Shown here one piece after another: positions 36,926-64,000 of a DNA stretch of 64,000 nt. The notes below the pieces were generated by a model, which saw only the letters and a program-made list of their open reading frames with translations, searched no databases and had not been told where the DNA came from. A program made the translations under genes and the position numbers. Each line of letters begins with the position of its first letter. The first letter of the stretch is position 1. Source of the stretch: Mesostigma viride (Eukaryota > Streptophyta > Mesostigmatophyceae > Mesostigmatales > Mesostigmataceae); contig RPFO01000072.1 in NCBI GenBank assembly GCA_009746045.1, forward strand, positions 3,721,086 through 3,785,085, written 5' to 3'.

Positions 36926-37996
36926 GAATCACACTAACGTCCGGAGATATAACCGAACTTAGCAACTATTAGAGACACTTTCATTTTCTGTTTAAAGCTT
37001 ATATCACCCGCTCCCATACAACTCATGTGTCATGGCATGAATGCAGGTCCCACCAGCCAGCAATGTACAACATAATTATGATAGTAGTATGTAATATACA
37101 GTGTAATCTGCTTTTTGCCATCCTTAATTTTTCTCAGCTTGGTCAACGAGTCACGAGTGACTCCACAGCGTTGGGTTGGCATGGCTCGAGCTCGTCGAGA
37201 ACATGCCGCATTTATGCTGGCGACGTCACTCTGCGGCCGACGCCGCCGGGTCCCCGGCCCACTTAAGCCGGTACCGGCCTCGCCCGGGCTGCTTTGGGCA
37301 GCCAATTTTTTTTTTCTCCAGTCAGGGCCTGGTCAGGGCCATGTCAGGGCAGTCAAATTCAAGGAAAGGTGATGCCGAAACATGCTAAATTACTAATACT
37401 TTGACTAAACTATCTCCTAGTTTCAGGCCTCAGGCAGGTGTATCGATACTTCCGACACGCCCAAATCCAAAGGTGTCATTTTCGGGTAGATTTTTTCTAT
37501 ATTTTATATAAAGATATGATAAGATATGATAAGATATGACAAGATATGATAAGATGGCAGTTGGCGTGGATAGAGATATTTCTACCCTGGAGAGACAGCT
37601 CATCGTCAATGGTTTCAAATGATTCCCTTGAATTTTAATTTGTTGAGTTGAGTTGAGTTGACTTTACATGTATTCCCGCGCCGGTGGTCCGCCGTCCGCG
37701 CGCCCGGCGCTGGTTGCTACCAACGCACTCGACCACTCGACCTTGGGCCGTTGCGTGCGGCGTCAGGCGTGGGCCTCAAGCCGTCAACAACAAGTGCTGA
37801 GTGCTGCAATAAGTGCAATTTGATTATTTGATTCGTTTTCTTATCGAGTACCGCGTTACTACCAAACAGACTCATATCTCTGAATTTTGCGCACGCCTGC
37901 AGCGTTCGTTACCAACGTCAGTAACGCGAATCATTCAAGCTGCATCTCGTGTCCGCTTTGTATTGGAGGGGAATGGGACCTTGGCAGCGACGTGGT
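36926..37996. promoter_or_regulatory. Divergent intergenic region between MED10 and the secreted-protein gene
   Basis: About 1.07 kb separates two oppositely directed starts, so both promoters must lie here. It contains an 11-bp tandem repeat (AAGATATGAT, 37505-37552) and GTTGA repeats at 37645-37665. No clear TATA box next to either start. The GC-rich 37190-37270 part gives short frames on both strands, not supported as genes. Confidence 0.5.
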
Positions 37997-55425
<17,429 letters not shown>

Positions 55426-56530
55426 ACTAAGTGACAAATTACTGTGATGGACACATGGCATGATGACCCGTCTGCATGACTGACTGTTTTTTTTTTTGGA
55501 ATTTGTGGCGGGAAAATCTGCCGTGAGTATTTGTCTTGTACGAACTATGTACGTGCCGGTACGTTCCATGGGCACTTCAATGCATGTGTGTATCCAGGCC
55601 ACGCGTCAGTTTGTATAATGACCGTTTGGCGCTGCGTCCTTGGTCCATTCGAATTATTTGTGGGCCGAGATTAAAGTTAGCCGTCTGATATGTTGTAGTA
55701 CGAGTCTTTGGGGCCAGTGTCGACGAGGCGCAGGACATTTTTAGTCATGCGTATGGACTTGGGGGCATGCTGCATGGCACCGGGGGTGCTTTTTTCCCTT
55801 TGGGTTTTGCTAGTCGTTGAAGATTAGTAAGACTACTCGCACTGTGATCCGCGCTTTGCGCAACTCGTGATGTACAGACCTGCCTAGGAGGCGTGACGCC
55901 TTTGTGCTCACCAGCTGTACTCCGAACGCGCCGACTCACTTCTGGACTTGAGCAGTCTGAGGGTTGTGTTTTGCATAAACGACCTGATGGTACACTGACG
56001 CAACGCGCCATTTTGGCGCTAGCACCGCCTTGCACGCTTACTGCATGTGTAGTGAGTGTATGTTTGGACTTGGCTCGTCCGGAGCCGTCGATATTGCATC
56101 GACGGCTGTCAGAAGTGATTCCGCCTTGTGAAAGGCGGCGTACTAGTGGTCACGACCAATCTTAATGTCAAATGAAATTGGAACATATCTCTGTTGGCAC
56201 AAGCTCTAGATACAAACAGGTCGTGGACCGGCTGGATCGCGTAGTATCTCCGCACATCTGAACCCTGTGATGCCAGATCTCCTTTGCGGCCGTTCCGAGC
56301 TTGGCACTGGATTCGTTGTCCACATCGTCGCGTCGCTGCAGCAACACGATGTTTTCTGGCATACGTGGGCTTTTGGTTCCCGCCGCACATTTGAAAGTGC
56401 TGTCCTCCGGCTTTTTGCCTTTGCACCGTGTGTAGTTCTTGGACGTTTGGAATCATGGCATGGCTAACGTAATGACTGACTAGCTAGACCTTTTCAGTGG
56501 TTTTCCATTTGCGGGTATTTCCTCGTAAAT
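55426..56530. other. 3' flank of the secreted-protein gene, no further gene recognised
   Basis: The 3' UTR probably lies in the first few hundred bases. Short frames only. The inverted AAAGGCGG/CCGCCTT pair near 56120-56140 is too short to interpret. Confidence 0.4.
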
Positions 56531-56698
56531 TGTGGGAGAGCGATCGCGGCAATGGTGCTCACCACTAGACACTCCCGGCCAGTTAGGCTCGAAACACACG
56601 CCCTGATCAGGCATGCTGTTTCCGGCCCCACCGTCTAGGTCATCTCTAGAGTCACTCTACACGTAAGCCAGCCATAATTTCAATGCACAAGGCTACAC
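56530..56698 (+). repeat. Repeat family C, left half of a copy split by family A
   Basis: GCAATGGTGCTCACCACTAG through CCAGCCATAATTTCAATGCA matches the minus-strand copy at 62440-62600. The copy continues at 59940 after the family A insertion; AGGCTACAC at 56690-56698 and 59940-59948 is the target duplication. Confidence 0.85.
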
Positions 56699-56862
56699 CA
56701 ACCATATGCCCCTTCTCACGAGCCACGAGGTAGCCATGGCTGACGGCGGAGCTCATAACTTTCACGTTTGAGCACCGAATTTAGTCATGAATGTCACAAT
56801 CGCTTCGTCTTTCTAAGACGCACATGCTGATATAATTTTCCGACGCTATTACGCAATACACG

Positions 56863-58290
56863 ATGAGCAAACGCCCATCGACGCAACGCAGCCTGACGGC
56901 TGCGCTCGGCAATGAAAATACGTCTGCAGCTCCGGCTGCAGCTTCGCCCTCAGGTCCGGCAGGCAGCGGTGACACTAGGACTTCGCGCACTGGTGGTCGC
57001 CCAGCCCCCTCCCGGGCTTCCTGCCTTGCCTTCGATCAGCCTCGCCCGAGCCCAAACGCAGCCGCCCAACCGAACCTAGCTGGTCTGATGTCGACTTTGA
57101 CGTTGACGAGTTATTTTCCACCTTCGACGTCAACAGACCCGGCTTTTTCGACAGGCCACACATCCGGATACTGGAGCTCCTGTTTTATGGGTCGTATGCC
57201 TCCCTTCTTGACCTGTGCCAGCGCCTCCAACGCCACAAATGCTTCCGCAGCCAGTCTGACTGCCAGTTTCAGCTCCGCTCGATCAGCTGACCTGTCTGGC
57301 TGGTCGTGACCGCGCCTTCAGCTTGCCGCCCTCTTTTCCATCCTTCAACGCTGTTCCGCGGACCTCTGGCGACCCGTCCCCTAGGTAGCTAGTTGACCGA
57401 GTTCGCCCTCCCCCGCCTGCTCTCACAGCATGTGACGCCCCTCGCTTGCGAAATGCAAGTTTTGGGTCGTAAGCTGGCTGCTGAGCTCCCCACCATCCCC
57501 ACCGCCACCGCCACCGCCACCGCCACCCTCCTCGCCTCCACCCCCCCCCCCCCTCCGCCTCCACCGACTCCATCACCGCCCAGCTCCGCGACATTGACCA
57601 GCGCCTTAAGGACAATGCAATCGCTATCGAGGTCCTGCAAAACACCGCAGGCCTCACCGCCCAGGCGGTGAAGGACATTGCCGCCAAGCCAGCCCCGGCT
57701 GGCCTGGCCGGCGATGCTCCTCCCATCCCGACCTGCCGGGCGGACATGCTTATTAAAGCAGCAGGCCACCTCCACCACCTCCGCCGTCGCAGCACAGCTC
57801 CAGCAGCAGACGCTCGAACTCCGCGAGGAGGCCGAGCTCGCCAAGCGCAGCCTTAACTTCATTGTCAAGAACTTCGACATGGAGGAAGGTGAGAATTCCG
57901 AGAAGCTTGCACGTGCGTTTGAGAGAGAAATTCTTAGTCGCATGGGCCTTACTGGTGAGATCGAGCTGGTCGCCCACCGCCTTCCCCGCGCGCGGGGTAA
58001 GGCAGGGGCGCCCCCGCTCCTTCTCACCTTTAAGAACCCGGCGGACAAGATTTCTTTTCTCCGACGCCGCAAGCGGCTCGAGAAGACTCTCTTCATGCAC
58101 CCTTGACGACGACTTGACCCTGCATGGCGCAGCAACAACGGCGACGGGAGCTATGGCCGACCTACCTCCAGCTCCGGCAGACCAAGACGGGGCAGCCGGT
58201 GCACTGGAAGGGGGCGGCCATCTGCGTCGGCCACAAGCCCTGGCATGCGACCCCCGCGGCCCCAGCGACTCCAGACGCCCCAGCTTAGGG
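56863..58290 (+). pseudogene. Family A ORF1p-like (L1 ORF1 type) coding sequence, frameshifted
   Basis: Starts MSKRPSTQRSLTAALGNENT; the frame changes near 56970, 57300-57600 and 58090. The middle has a heptad-like stretch (ITAQLRDIDQRLKDNAIAIE, 57570-57640). The best-preserved part, from about 57790, reads LQQQTLELREEAELAKRSLN, then FIVKNFDMEEGENSEKLARA, VAHRLPRARGKAGAPPLLLT and KISFLRRRKRL; then, after a frame change, LDDDLT and RRRELWPTYLQLRQ. The coiled coil, RRM and C-terminal domain order is that of L1 ORF1p, an RNA-binding chaperone. Not functional as it stands. Confidence 0.75.
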
Positions 58291-58457
58291 GAATACAGCA
58301 GTAGTGTAGAATAAATAGACCGTGGCCATGTACATGTACGCCTCCTACAGGCACTATACCAGCTGAGCCACACGCGTTATTTAGCCATGTACATGTGCGC
58401 CTATGATGTGCCACACTCCAGATGATGCCTAGCTTTATGTAGTTAAGCTGTGCCCAT

Positions 58458-59641
58458 TAAATTAAATTAAATTAAATTAAATTATAACATGCCTCCGTTA
58501 ATTGGGAGATCATGTAGCACATATTCCTTGATGGATGGGTGGGGTGGAAGGAGCCGCGTAATCGAACTAACCTAACTCTAATCTAGCTAGTCTAGAAAAG
58601 TCCTAACTACCCTACTCATCAAAACGCCTCCTCCGCTTGGGGGGAGGTGGTTTGCCCACAGGGTCGGGCGTGTGAGCCTTGACTTGACAATCCTCTAGTT
58701 CCACCGCGTCTTGTTCTGCATGGCGGTCCAAAGAAGGGAGAGAGAGTGGATGCGGTATTCAAACTGCAGGCTGGGACCAGTAGGTCATCCAGCAACATCT
58801 GTACGTAGTTCGTGACATGTTTCCCTACCTTTTTGGCAATGCCCTTGGGGCCAGGCCAGGTCAGAATGTGCCGCCCTGGCTGGCCAAGCCGCTGGGGGCC
58901 TGCCAGTCACCAAGGGCGGTGTCGACCTGGCTGGGGCGAGCAAGGTGTCCTACAAATGCTATCCTACGCTGTCTAATCTCGTCCGAAATACGAGGCATGC
59001 CCTGATACAAAGACTCTGATGACGGGCGCTTGGAAAACCCTACGTTCAGGACCTGTCGGAGCATCCTGTAAACTGTGCCGTCTAGCCTAAATGCCAGTGT
59101 GGGGGTGAGTGTCCACGCCTCGGCGCCATACGTGAGCACCGTGAGGACGGATCTTGAAGAGCATGCGCTTGCGGTGTTCGCCCAGGCCCTTGGAGCGCCA
59201 GTAGGTGTTGAGCGAACGGAGCCTAGCCCAGGCCAGGCCAATGCGGGTGTCCACATCGTCGGCTGTGTCAGGAAGCCAGCTCCCTAACAGTTTGAAGCGG
59301 TCGCAGAACGGGGCCGTCGTCCCGTCGAGCAGGCGCGGCAGCGGCAGTGGACTGGAGGCCCCAATCACCATCGCCTCAGTTTTGACACTAATTAATCTCC
59401 AACCCCACCGCCCTCCCCTCCAAGCCCAGACAGTCCAGCCAGGTCTGAATGTCCTCGGCCGGGCGCGCGATGAGGCATGGTGTCATCCGCATAAATCAGG
59501 TCGGCCAGGCGGTAGCCAGGCTCAACCCCGCCGTGCTCTTTCTCGTTAAGGATGTCCAAGCCTGGCTCGAACCCCTTAAGAGCAGTAAAGCGCGCACGTG
59601 CTCGGCGCATGACGTGATCCACGACAATAATGAACAGGTAT
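58458..59641 (-). mobile_element. 5'-truncated LINE E carrying reverse-transcriptase motif YADD, 11-bp target duplication
   Basis: Inserted in the family A 3' UTR; GCTGTGCCCAT flanks it at 58447-58457 and 59642-59652. Reading on the minus strand: YLFIIVVDHVMRRARARF, RLADLIYADD (RT catalytic motif), RFKLLGSWLPDTADDVDTRI, VLTYGAEAWTLTP, then RRIAFVGHLAR, in more than one frame. The 3' UTR has TTCTAGACTAG...GATTACGCGG, the hairpin with a 3-base loop insertion (58492-58508), and an AATTT tail. This is the only RT-coding family here that also has the hairpin. Confidence 0.88.
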
Positions 59642-59948
59642 GCTGTGCCCATGCAGAGAGCTGCTCTCTGCTGAGATGCCACGCTCTAGCTTGTGTATAA
59701 TAGCTATGATGATCTTCCCCACCTATGACGGGCTCCCCTTAGCTGGGAGTTGCCCGAGACTCTGGTTGGTGCAGGTGCCCTAGGGCACCTAGAGCAAGTG
59801 TTGTTTACATTCCCACCCTTTTTGCAGGAAGTAGCTTAGAATGTATTATTATAGTAGGCCATATGTATGCCCCTTCTCATGGGCTATGTGCTACAGATAC
59901 TCCCAACGGCCGGAGTTCTGTTCCTAATTAATTAACAGGAGGCTACAC

Positions 59949-60080
59949 ATTTCCATCACCATTCATCTTCATCATCCTGAACGACTCGAACACGCGGACA
60001 AGATAACGGCAGGCTCGAGCTACCATGGTCCGGATTCTCCCGATTTCTGGCCCATGCGCTGGTTGTCTCCTAGCTTGATA
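59949..60080 (+). repeat. Repeat family C, right half of the split copy
   Basis: Continues from 56698: ATTTCCATCACCATTCATC, GGCAGGCTCGAGCTACCATG, GATTCTCCCGATTTCTGG. It ends where a minus-strand family A tail begins. Confidence 0.85.
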
Positions 60081-60325
60081 TCTCTGTTGTGGGTACATGT
60101 AGCACATATTATCCCTGAGAAGGGGTGTATGCCTTTTGATACATTCTGGGCTACTTCCTGCAAGGGTAGGGTGTAAACTACACCTGCTCTGGGTGCACAC
60201 AGTGAACCTCAGTGCATCACCATGATGTATCATACCTAAAAGGCCTGGCATGGGTTGGAAGATTATTATGGCTAGGCAATGGCTAGGGCATGGCCGGCGT
60301 CTCAGCAGAGAGCAACTCTCTGCAT

Positions 60326-61182
60326 TAATTAATTAATTAATTAATTAATTAAACTCGTGCTCCCGTTGGGGAGTCACGGAGCACCGAAGTGCTTTTAATC
60401 CCTGTGTGTGCACTACAGGAGAAAGGGCAGAGACCCCCAGTCTCCTTCATGCCAAAGGCATGCCACAGCTGCAATCGGGCGGCGCTAGCTAAAAGGACAG
60501 GCTAACGATCCGGCAAACTGTGGGTGCAATAAGACCCATGTGAGCATATCATAGCAAGGAGCGTGGGCAAGTAATCTGAACATAGCCAGGGCGTAGCATG
60601 GCTGTACTAGGACTAGGCTAAGGCTATGGCTGGTTGTGTACCGTGCGTTGGCGGCACGTGACTAGGTGTGTTGGCACAGCTAGGCAACATTCTAGGCATG
60701 GCTGCCTTAGCGGCAGTGACGCCAATGGTTACAAGCTAGGGCTATTGCTATTCTAGCCCGCTGGGGGCGTCCACATCTTGTGGTTGATCATCAGGTCCCC
60801 GCCCCTCCAGTACACCTTGGGCTTCTGGGTCCTGCTTATGGCGGAGGTATTCCGGCCACAGGTCGCGTCGCTGCTGTTGCTGAGCGGGGGTGAGGTCGTC
60901 ATCCAGCGTCCAGGTGAGGTCGTGCAACCGCTTGCGACGAGAGAGGAACCGCTGCTTATCCTCAGGGGAGGGGAAGGTGAGTAGGACTGGTGGGGGAGCC
61001 GCCTTGTCCCGTGAGTGGGGAAGGCGGTGGCACCCACGCAGTTCTACCTCACCTACCAGGCCCATGAGGGTAGTAAGAAGCTGGTTCTTGAGCTCGTCAG
61101 CAAGAGAGGTTGACGTCTCACCTGGCTTCTGGGGGAAGCGACGTAGCACCACTCGGCACTCGCGGCGAGCGCGGTCGGTGAC
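60326..61182 (-). mobile_element. 5'-truncated family B element with 8-bp target duplication
   Basis: Flanked by CTCTGCAT (60318-60325, 61183-61190). The ORF1 C-terminal half on the minus strand reads RARRECRVVLRRFPQKPGET, LADELKNQLLTTLMGLVGEV, HRLPHSRDKAAPPPVLLTF and LDDDLTPAQQQQRRDLWPEY; a frame change follows, then MINHKMWTPPAG and a stop at about 60753. The 3' UTR ends in CTCCC-CAAC-GGGAG (60360-60373) and a long TTAA tail. This is the best-preserved RRM/C-terminal region of the family. Confidence 0.88.
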
Positions 61183-61239
61183 CTCTGCATGCATGGGCAA
61201 AGCGTGACTATAATATAATGCTATGCATCATCTGGTGTC

Positions 61240-61578
61240 TATACGATGCCTAGCCTTACTTAGTAATGTTGTGCCCATGCAGGGAGTAATAACTCCCTGC
61301 TGAGATGCCATGCCCTAGCTTTTTGTATAGCCATGCTGATCTTCCCCCCCATGACAGGCATGCCCCTTCGCTGGGCATAGCTTGAAGATCATGGGGATGC
61401 AAGTGCCCTGGTGCACCTAGAGCAAGGGTCCTTTACATTCCCACCCCTGCAGGAAGTTACTAGCTTAGAATGTATAATTTAGGCCATGTGCCCCTTCTCT
61501 GGGCTATGTGCTACATATACTCCCAACGGAGTTATGTTCCTAATTAATTAATTAATTAATTAATTAATTAATTAATTA
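61240..61578 (+). mobile_element. 5'-truncated family A tail with 12-bp target duplication
   Basis: Contains the CAGGGAGTAATAACTCCCTG inverted segment, GTGCACCTAGAGCA, the perfect hairpin ACTCC-CAAC-GGAGT at 61519-61532 and a tail of about 11 TTAA units. ATCATCTGGTGT flanks it (61228-61239, 61579-61590). Confidence 0.9.
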
Positions 61579-61799
61579 ATCATCTGGTGTGGAGCCCGTC
61601 ATAGGCATACATGTACATGGCTAGATGATGCTAATTCATCGTCTGGTGTGGGGGCCAAAATTTAGGCATACATGTACAAGGTGGCCACATTAATTAACTA
61701 ATCAGTAATGGCCATCTTCGCCACGCGGCGCCTCACAAATTGATCAAACAAATGAGCCATTCTCTCGGCCCTGCATGATAGTTTATCAAGAGATAAAAT

Positions 61800-62166
61800 T
61801 ACATTTGGCTAGATTCAGTGACATCAAATTTGGCACCGGGGGGGTCCCAGCGGGGAAGCTAGCAGATGGCCATGACCTCCGTTTTCTTGCTGATCATACT
61901 AGGCCCATGCACCGCCCGGATTTTCTAGACTAGATAACTTAGAGTTAGGTTAGTTCGATTACGCGGCTTCCTCCACTCCACCCATCCATCAAGGAATATG
62001 TGCTACATGAGCTGATCATACTAGCTAGGCCAATGCACCGCCCGGATATTCTAGACTAGATAACTTAGAGTTAGGTTAGTTCGATTACGCGGCTTCCTCC
62101 ACTCCACGGGATCCATCAAGGAATATGTGCTACATGATCTCCCAACGGAGGCATATGTTATAATTT
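61800..62166. mobile_element. LINE E fragments: small RT piece and a tandemly duplicated 3' end
   Basis: Minus-strand 61895-61860 reads SKKTEVMAIC, an RT segment seen shortly after YADD in such LINEs. On the plus strand, GCACCGCCCG followed by the LINE E 3' UTR (TTCTAGACTAGATAACTTAG...ATGTGCTACATGA) occurs at about 61911 and again at about 62035. Only the second has the hairpin (62139-62150) and ends TTATAATTTAAA before another GCACCGCCCG (62171). The first is a duplication of flank plus truncated element. Confidence 0.75.
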
Positions 62167-62199
62167 AAAGCACCGCCCGCGCCTCCAGTGACAAGCTAC

Positions 62200-62610
62200 C
62201 TAGCCAGAGTACGTTGGGGGGCTCCGGGGTCTCCAAGTTCCTGAGCGTCGTGCCATCAGCGCATAGATCAGATTGATATATCGCTCAGTCGGTAATATCA
62301 AGGAGATATTAACCAGCGCAGGCCAGAAATCGGGAGAATCCGGACCATGGTAGCTCGAGCCTGCCGTTACCTTGTCCGCATTTTCGAGTCGTTCAGGATG
62401 ATGAATATGAATGGTGATGGAAATGTGTAGCCTTGTGCATTGAAATAATGACTGGCTTACTTGTAGAGCGACTAGACGACCTACTTCTAGACGGTGGGGC
62501 CGGAAACAGCTTGCTTGATCACCTGGGGCGTGTGTTTCAAGCCTAACTGGCGGGGAGTGTCTAGTGGTGAGCACCATTGCTGCGATCGCCAAGGTATATA
62601 GCTGGTGGGT
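62200..62610 (-). repeat. Repeat family C, longest copy
   Basis: On the minus strand it runs from GCGATCGCAGCAATGGTGC through CCGGCCCCACCGTCTAG, GTAAGCCAGTCATTATTTCA and GGCAGGCTCGAGCTACCATG to a CTCCTTGATATTACC end. A 154-codon frame runs across it, but other copies do not keep it open, so I do not call a gene. Confidence 0.75.
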
Positions 62611-62930
62611 CAACCCCGTCGTAGCTGGCGCACTTCGTGATATCTCTATATCCTCGGCGGGCATACCTCCACCCGGGCAAAGCGGGCTGCAATGATCGAG
62701 TTATATATAAATCCTATAATCAAATATAATGGTTCTCTCATGTGGATAATCATCAAGAAGGTTGAGGTGGGTTGATGACAAGAAGGCCTCTCGATCTAAT
62801 TCATGAAAACTTAGACTCTAGAGCTGGGTGACCTGATCAGTCCAGAAGCTAGTTGTCTCACTTAATGCTTAAACTAAAACTGTTGATGTTAGCTCCATCA
62901 AGGGTGATTCCTCGTGCTAACGGCACCTGC
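62610..62930. other. No gene recognised
   Basis: AT-rich stretch without coding or element signals. Confidence 0.4.
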
Positions 62931-63600
62931 ACCCTCGATCCTCCTGCTGCATGGACCCCACCCCACCCACTCCTGTTGAACGTATGGCAGCCCCGTCCCG
63001 GCCCGGCGACTCGCTTCAAGCTCCTTGGCAGCTAGCTGGCTCCGGCCCATCCACGGCCGACGACATCATCACCCGCATTGGCCAGGCCTGGGCCGGGCCC
63101 TCTCACCGCCTCGAAAGGTACACGTTCTGGATTGACATGTCGCTACCTAAGTGAGCGGCGCAATTAGCGCATGTCTGTTCAAGGCCCTTGTCCTCAGCAT
63201 CCTCCTTTACGGCTGAGAGGCGTGGACCCGGTGGACCAGGCGCTGAGCAAGCAACTTGATGGCACATGCAGTCACGAGTTCGAATGCTCCGTCACATCCT
63301 CGGCATCCGCAACCAAGAGCGCCCGGCGCACGCGGGCCGAGCTCTACGGCGAGCTCCCTCTTGTCACCCATACCATCCGACACCGCCGTCTCCTCTTTGC
63401 CAGCGCCCGCACAGCTAGACCAGGTGAGTACCGAGGTGGGCGCTGCGCGGGCCGGCGGACTTAGGACTGGCCAACCAGGTAGACACCTCCTCCTAGCTAT
63501 GGCAGGGTCGATCCCCTTGTTCCGTCGCACCCCACTGGCAAACTTGTTCGCGCCCCGCACCGACGCGCGGCGCGACCCGGACCTATGTGACTGTGCAATC
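62930..63600 (+). mobile_element. LINE (E-like) reverse-transcriptase C-terminal fragment, decayed
   Basis: RFKLLGSWLAGSG, then TADDIITRIGQAWAG aligns with RFKLLGSWLPDTADDVDTRI of the 58458-59641 copy. Downstream pieces ILLYG-stop-EAW and LRHILGIRNQERPAHA continue the typical post-RT pattern in other frames. Stops and frame changes are frequent. It is followed by a TTA microsatellite and an opposite-strand family A tail. Confidence 0.7.
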
Positions 63601-63628
63601 GCTTGAGCTGAATGTAGGGTTTTCCAAG

Positions 63629-63629
<1 letters not shown>

Positions 63630-63682
<53 letters not shown>

Positions 63683-64000
63683 CAACATCACTCCGTTGGG
63701 AGTCAATGTAGCACATATCCCTGAGAAGGGGCATATGGCTTTAAATACATCCTAGGCTACTTCATGCAAGGGTGGGAATGTAAGCAACACTTGCTCTAGG
63801 TGCCGCAAGGGCACCGGCACCACCATGCTGTCTCAGGTTCAACCCAACTAAGGGGATCCTGGCACGGGGGAGGAAGATCATGCATCATGGCTATACAAGG
63901 GCTAGGGCATGGCTTCTCGACAGAGAGCATCTCTCTGCATGGCATAGCATGGCTAAATTCTTAATGCAACATCCATGGGGGTCCCATTATAGACAAAGCA
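63630..64000 (-). mobile_element. Family A tail, minus strand, with (TAA)n end, continuing past the window
   Basis: From the right edge the minus strand runs through CAGAGAGATGCTCTCTG, CACCTAGAGCAAGTG and GTGCTACATTG to the hairpin ACTCC-CAAC-GGAGT (63690-63703), then about 17 TAA units (63682-63630). The trinucleotide tail differs from the TTAA tails of other family A copies. Confidence 0.85.

Larger units (their letters stand above)
56699..59939 (+). mobile_element. Family A ORF1-only retroelement, copy II, nearly complete, with LINE E inside
   Basis: Flanked by AGGCTACAC on both sides. Without the nested LINE (58458-59641 and one target copy) it is about 2.05 kb: 5' UTR, one ORF1, 3' UTR, disrupted hairpin ACTCC-CAAC-GGCC-GGAGT (59899-59916), and a short TAATTAATTAA tail. 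There is no reverse transcriptase or endonuclease of its own. This resembles half-L1 (HAL1) elements that keep only ORF1. Confidence 0.85.
60082..61740 (-). mobile_element. Family A 3' part, minus strand, carrying a family B and a family A insertion
   Basis: On the minus strand, 61740-61591 (GTACATGTATGCCTA and CACACCAGATGATG units), 61239-61191 and 60317-60082 together form one family A 3' UTR without its terminal hairpin. It is interrupted by a plus-strand family A tail (61240-61578) and a minus-strand family B copy (60326-61182). Confidence 0.75.

Noticed and set aside
56863-57309. 148-codon frame as an intact gene
   Set aside because: Frameshifted start of family A ORF1; comparison with copy I at 23026 shows the true frame changes near 56970.
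62200-62664. 154-codon minus-strand frame
   Set aside because: Lies across repeat family C and is not kept open in the other copies.

Overview
This is nuclear DNA of a photosynthetic eukaryote, most probably a green alga. The evidence is spliceosomal genes with GT-AG introns, a plastid-type D-ribulose kinase gene with a transit-peptide-like start, a plant-like Mediator subunit, and heavy loads of non-LTR retroelements, MITEs and minisatellites. I see no bacterial operons, rRNA, tRNA or CRISPR. The species cannot be named from the sequence.

Layout. (1) 1-14,165, minus strand: 11 exons (459 codons, all junction phases agree) of an XK-1 type FGGY kinase; the last exon or exons lie beyond the left edge. 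Most of its introns carry a private tandem repeat. (2) 14,166-18,400: sparse, one very doubtful small gene model and a MITE. (3) 18,400-33,000: a stack of nested retroelements. An ORF1-only element (family A) is interrupted by a MITE, a 5'-truncated LINE (family F), a second ORF1-only element (family B) and an LTR-like gag element. (4) 33,981-36,925, minus: five exons giving a complete MED10-like Mediator subunit. (5) 37,997-55,425, plus and divergent from MED10: a five-exon gene for a 464-aa secreted protein with a cysteine-rich exon and a C-terminal root-cap/von Willebrand D-like domain. Its introns hold MITEs, a piggyBac-like element flanked by TTAA, and a LINE-F fragment. (6) 56,500-64,000: a second retroelement stack with an almost complete family A element, a LINE with a YADD reverse-transcriptase motif (family E) inserted in it, and further A, B and E copies.

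The most interesting signal is that three otherwise different retroelement families (the RT-bearing LINE E and the ORF1-only families A and B) all end in the same small stem-loop, ACTCC-CAAC-GGAGT or CTCCC-CAAC-GGGAG, followed by an A/T microsatellite tail. Several copies have 8-13 bp target-site duplications readable in the window. This suggests that ORF1-only elements borrow the reverse transcriptase of the E family through a common 3' end. LINE F lacks this hairpin.

Limits: exon models rest on homology recalled from the families and on splice-phase agreement; no transcript data or searches were available. Boundaries of decayed repeats are approximate.
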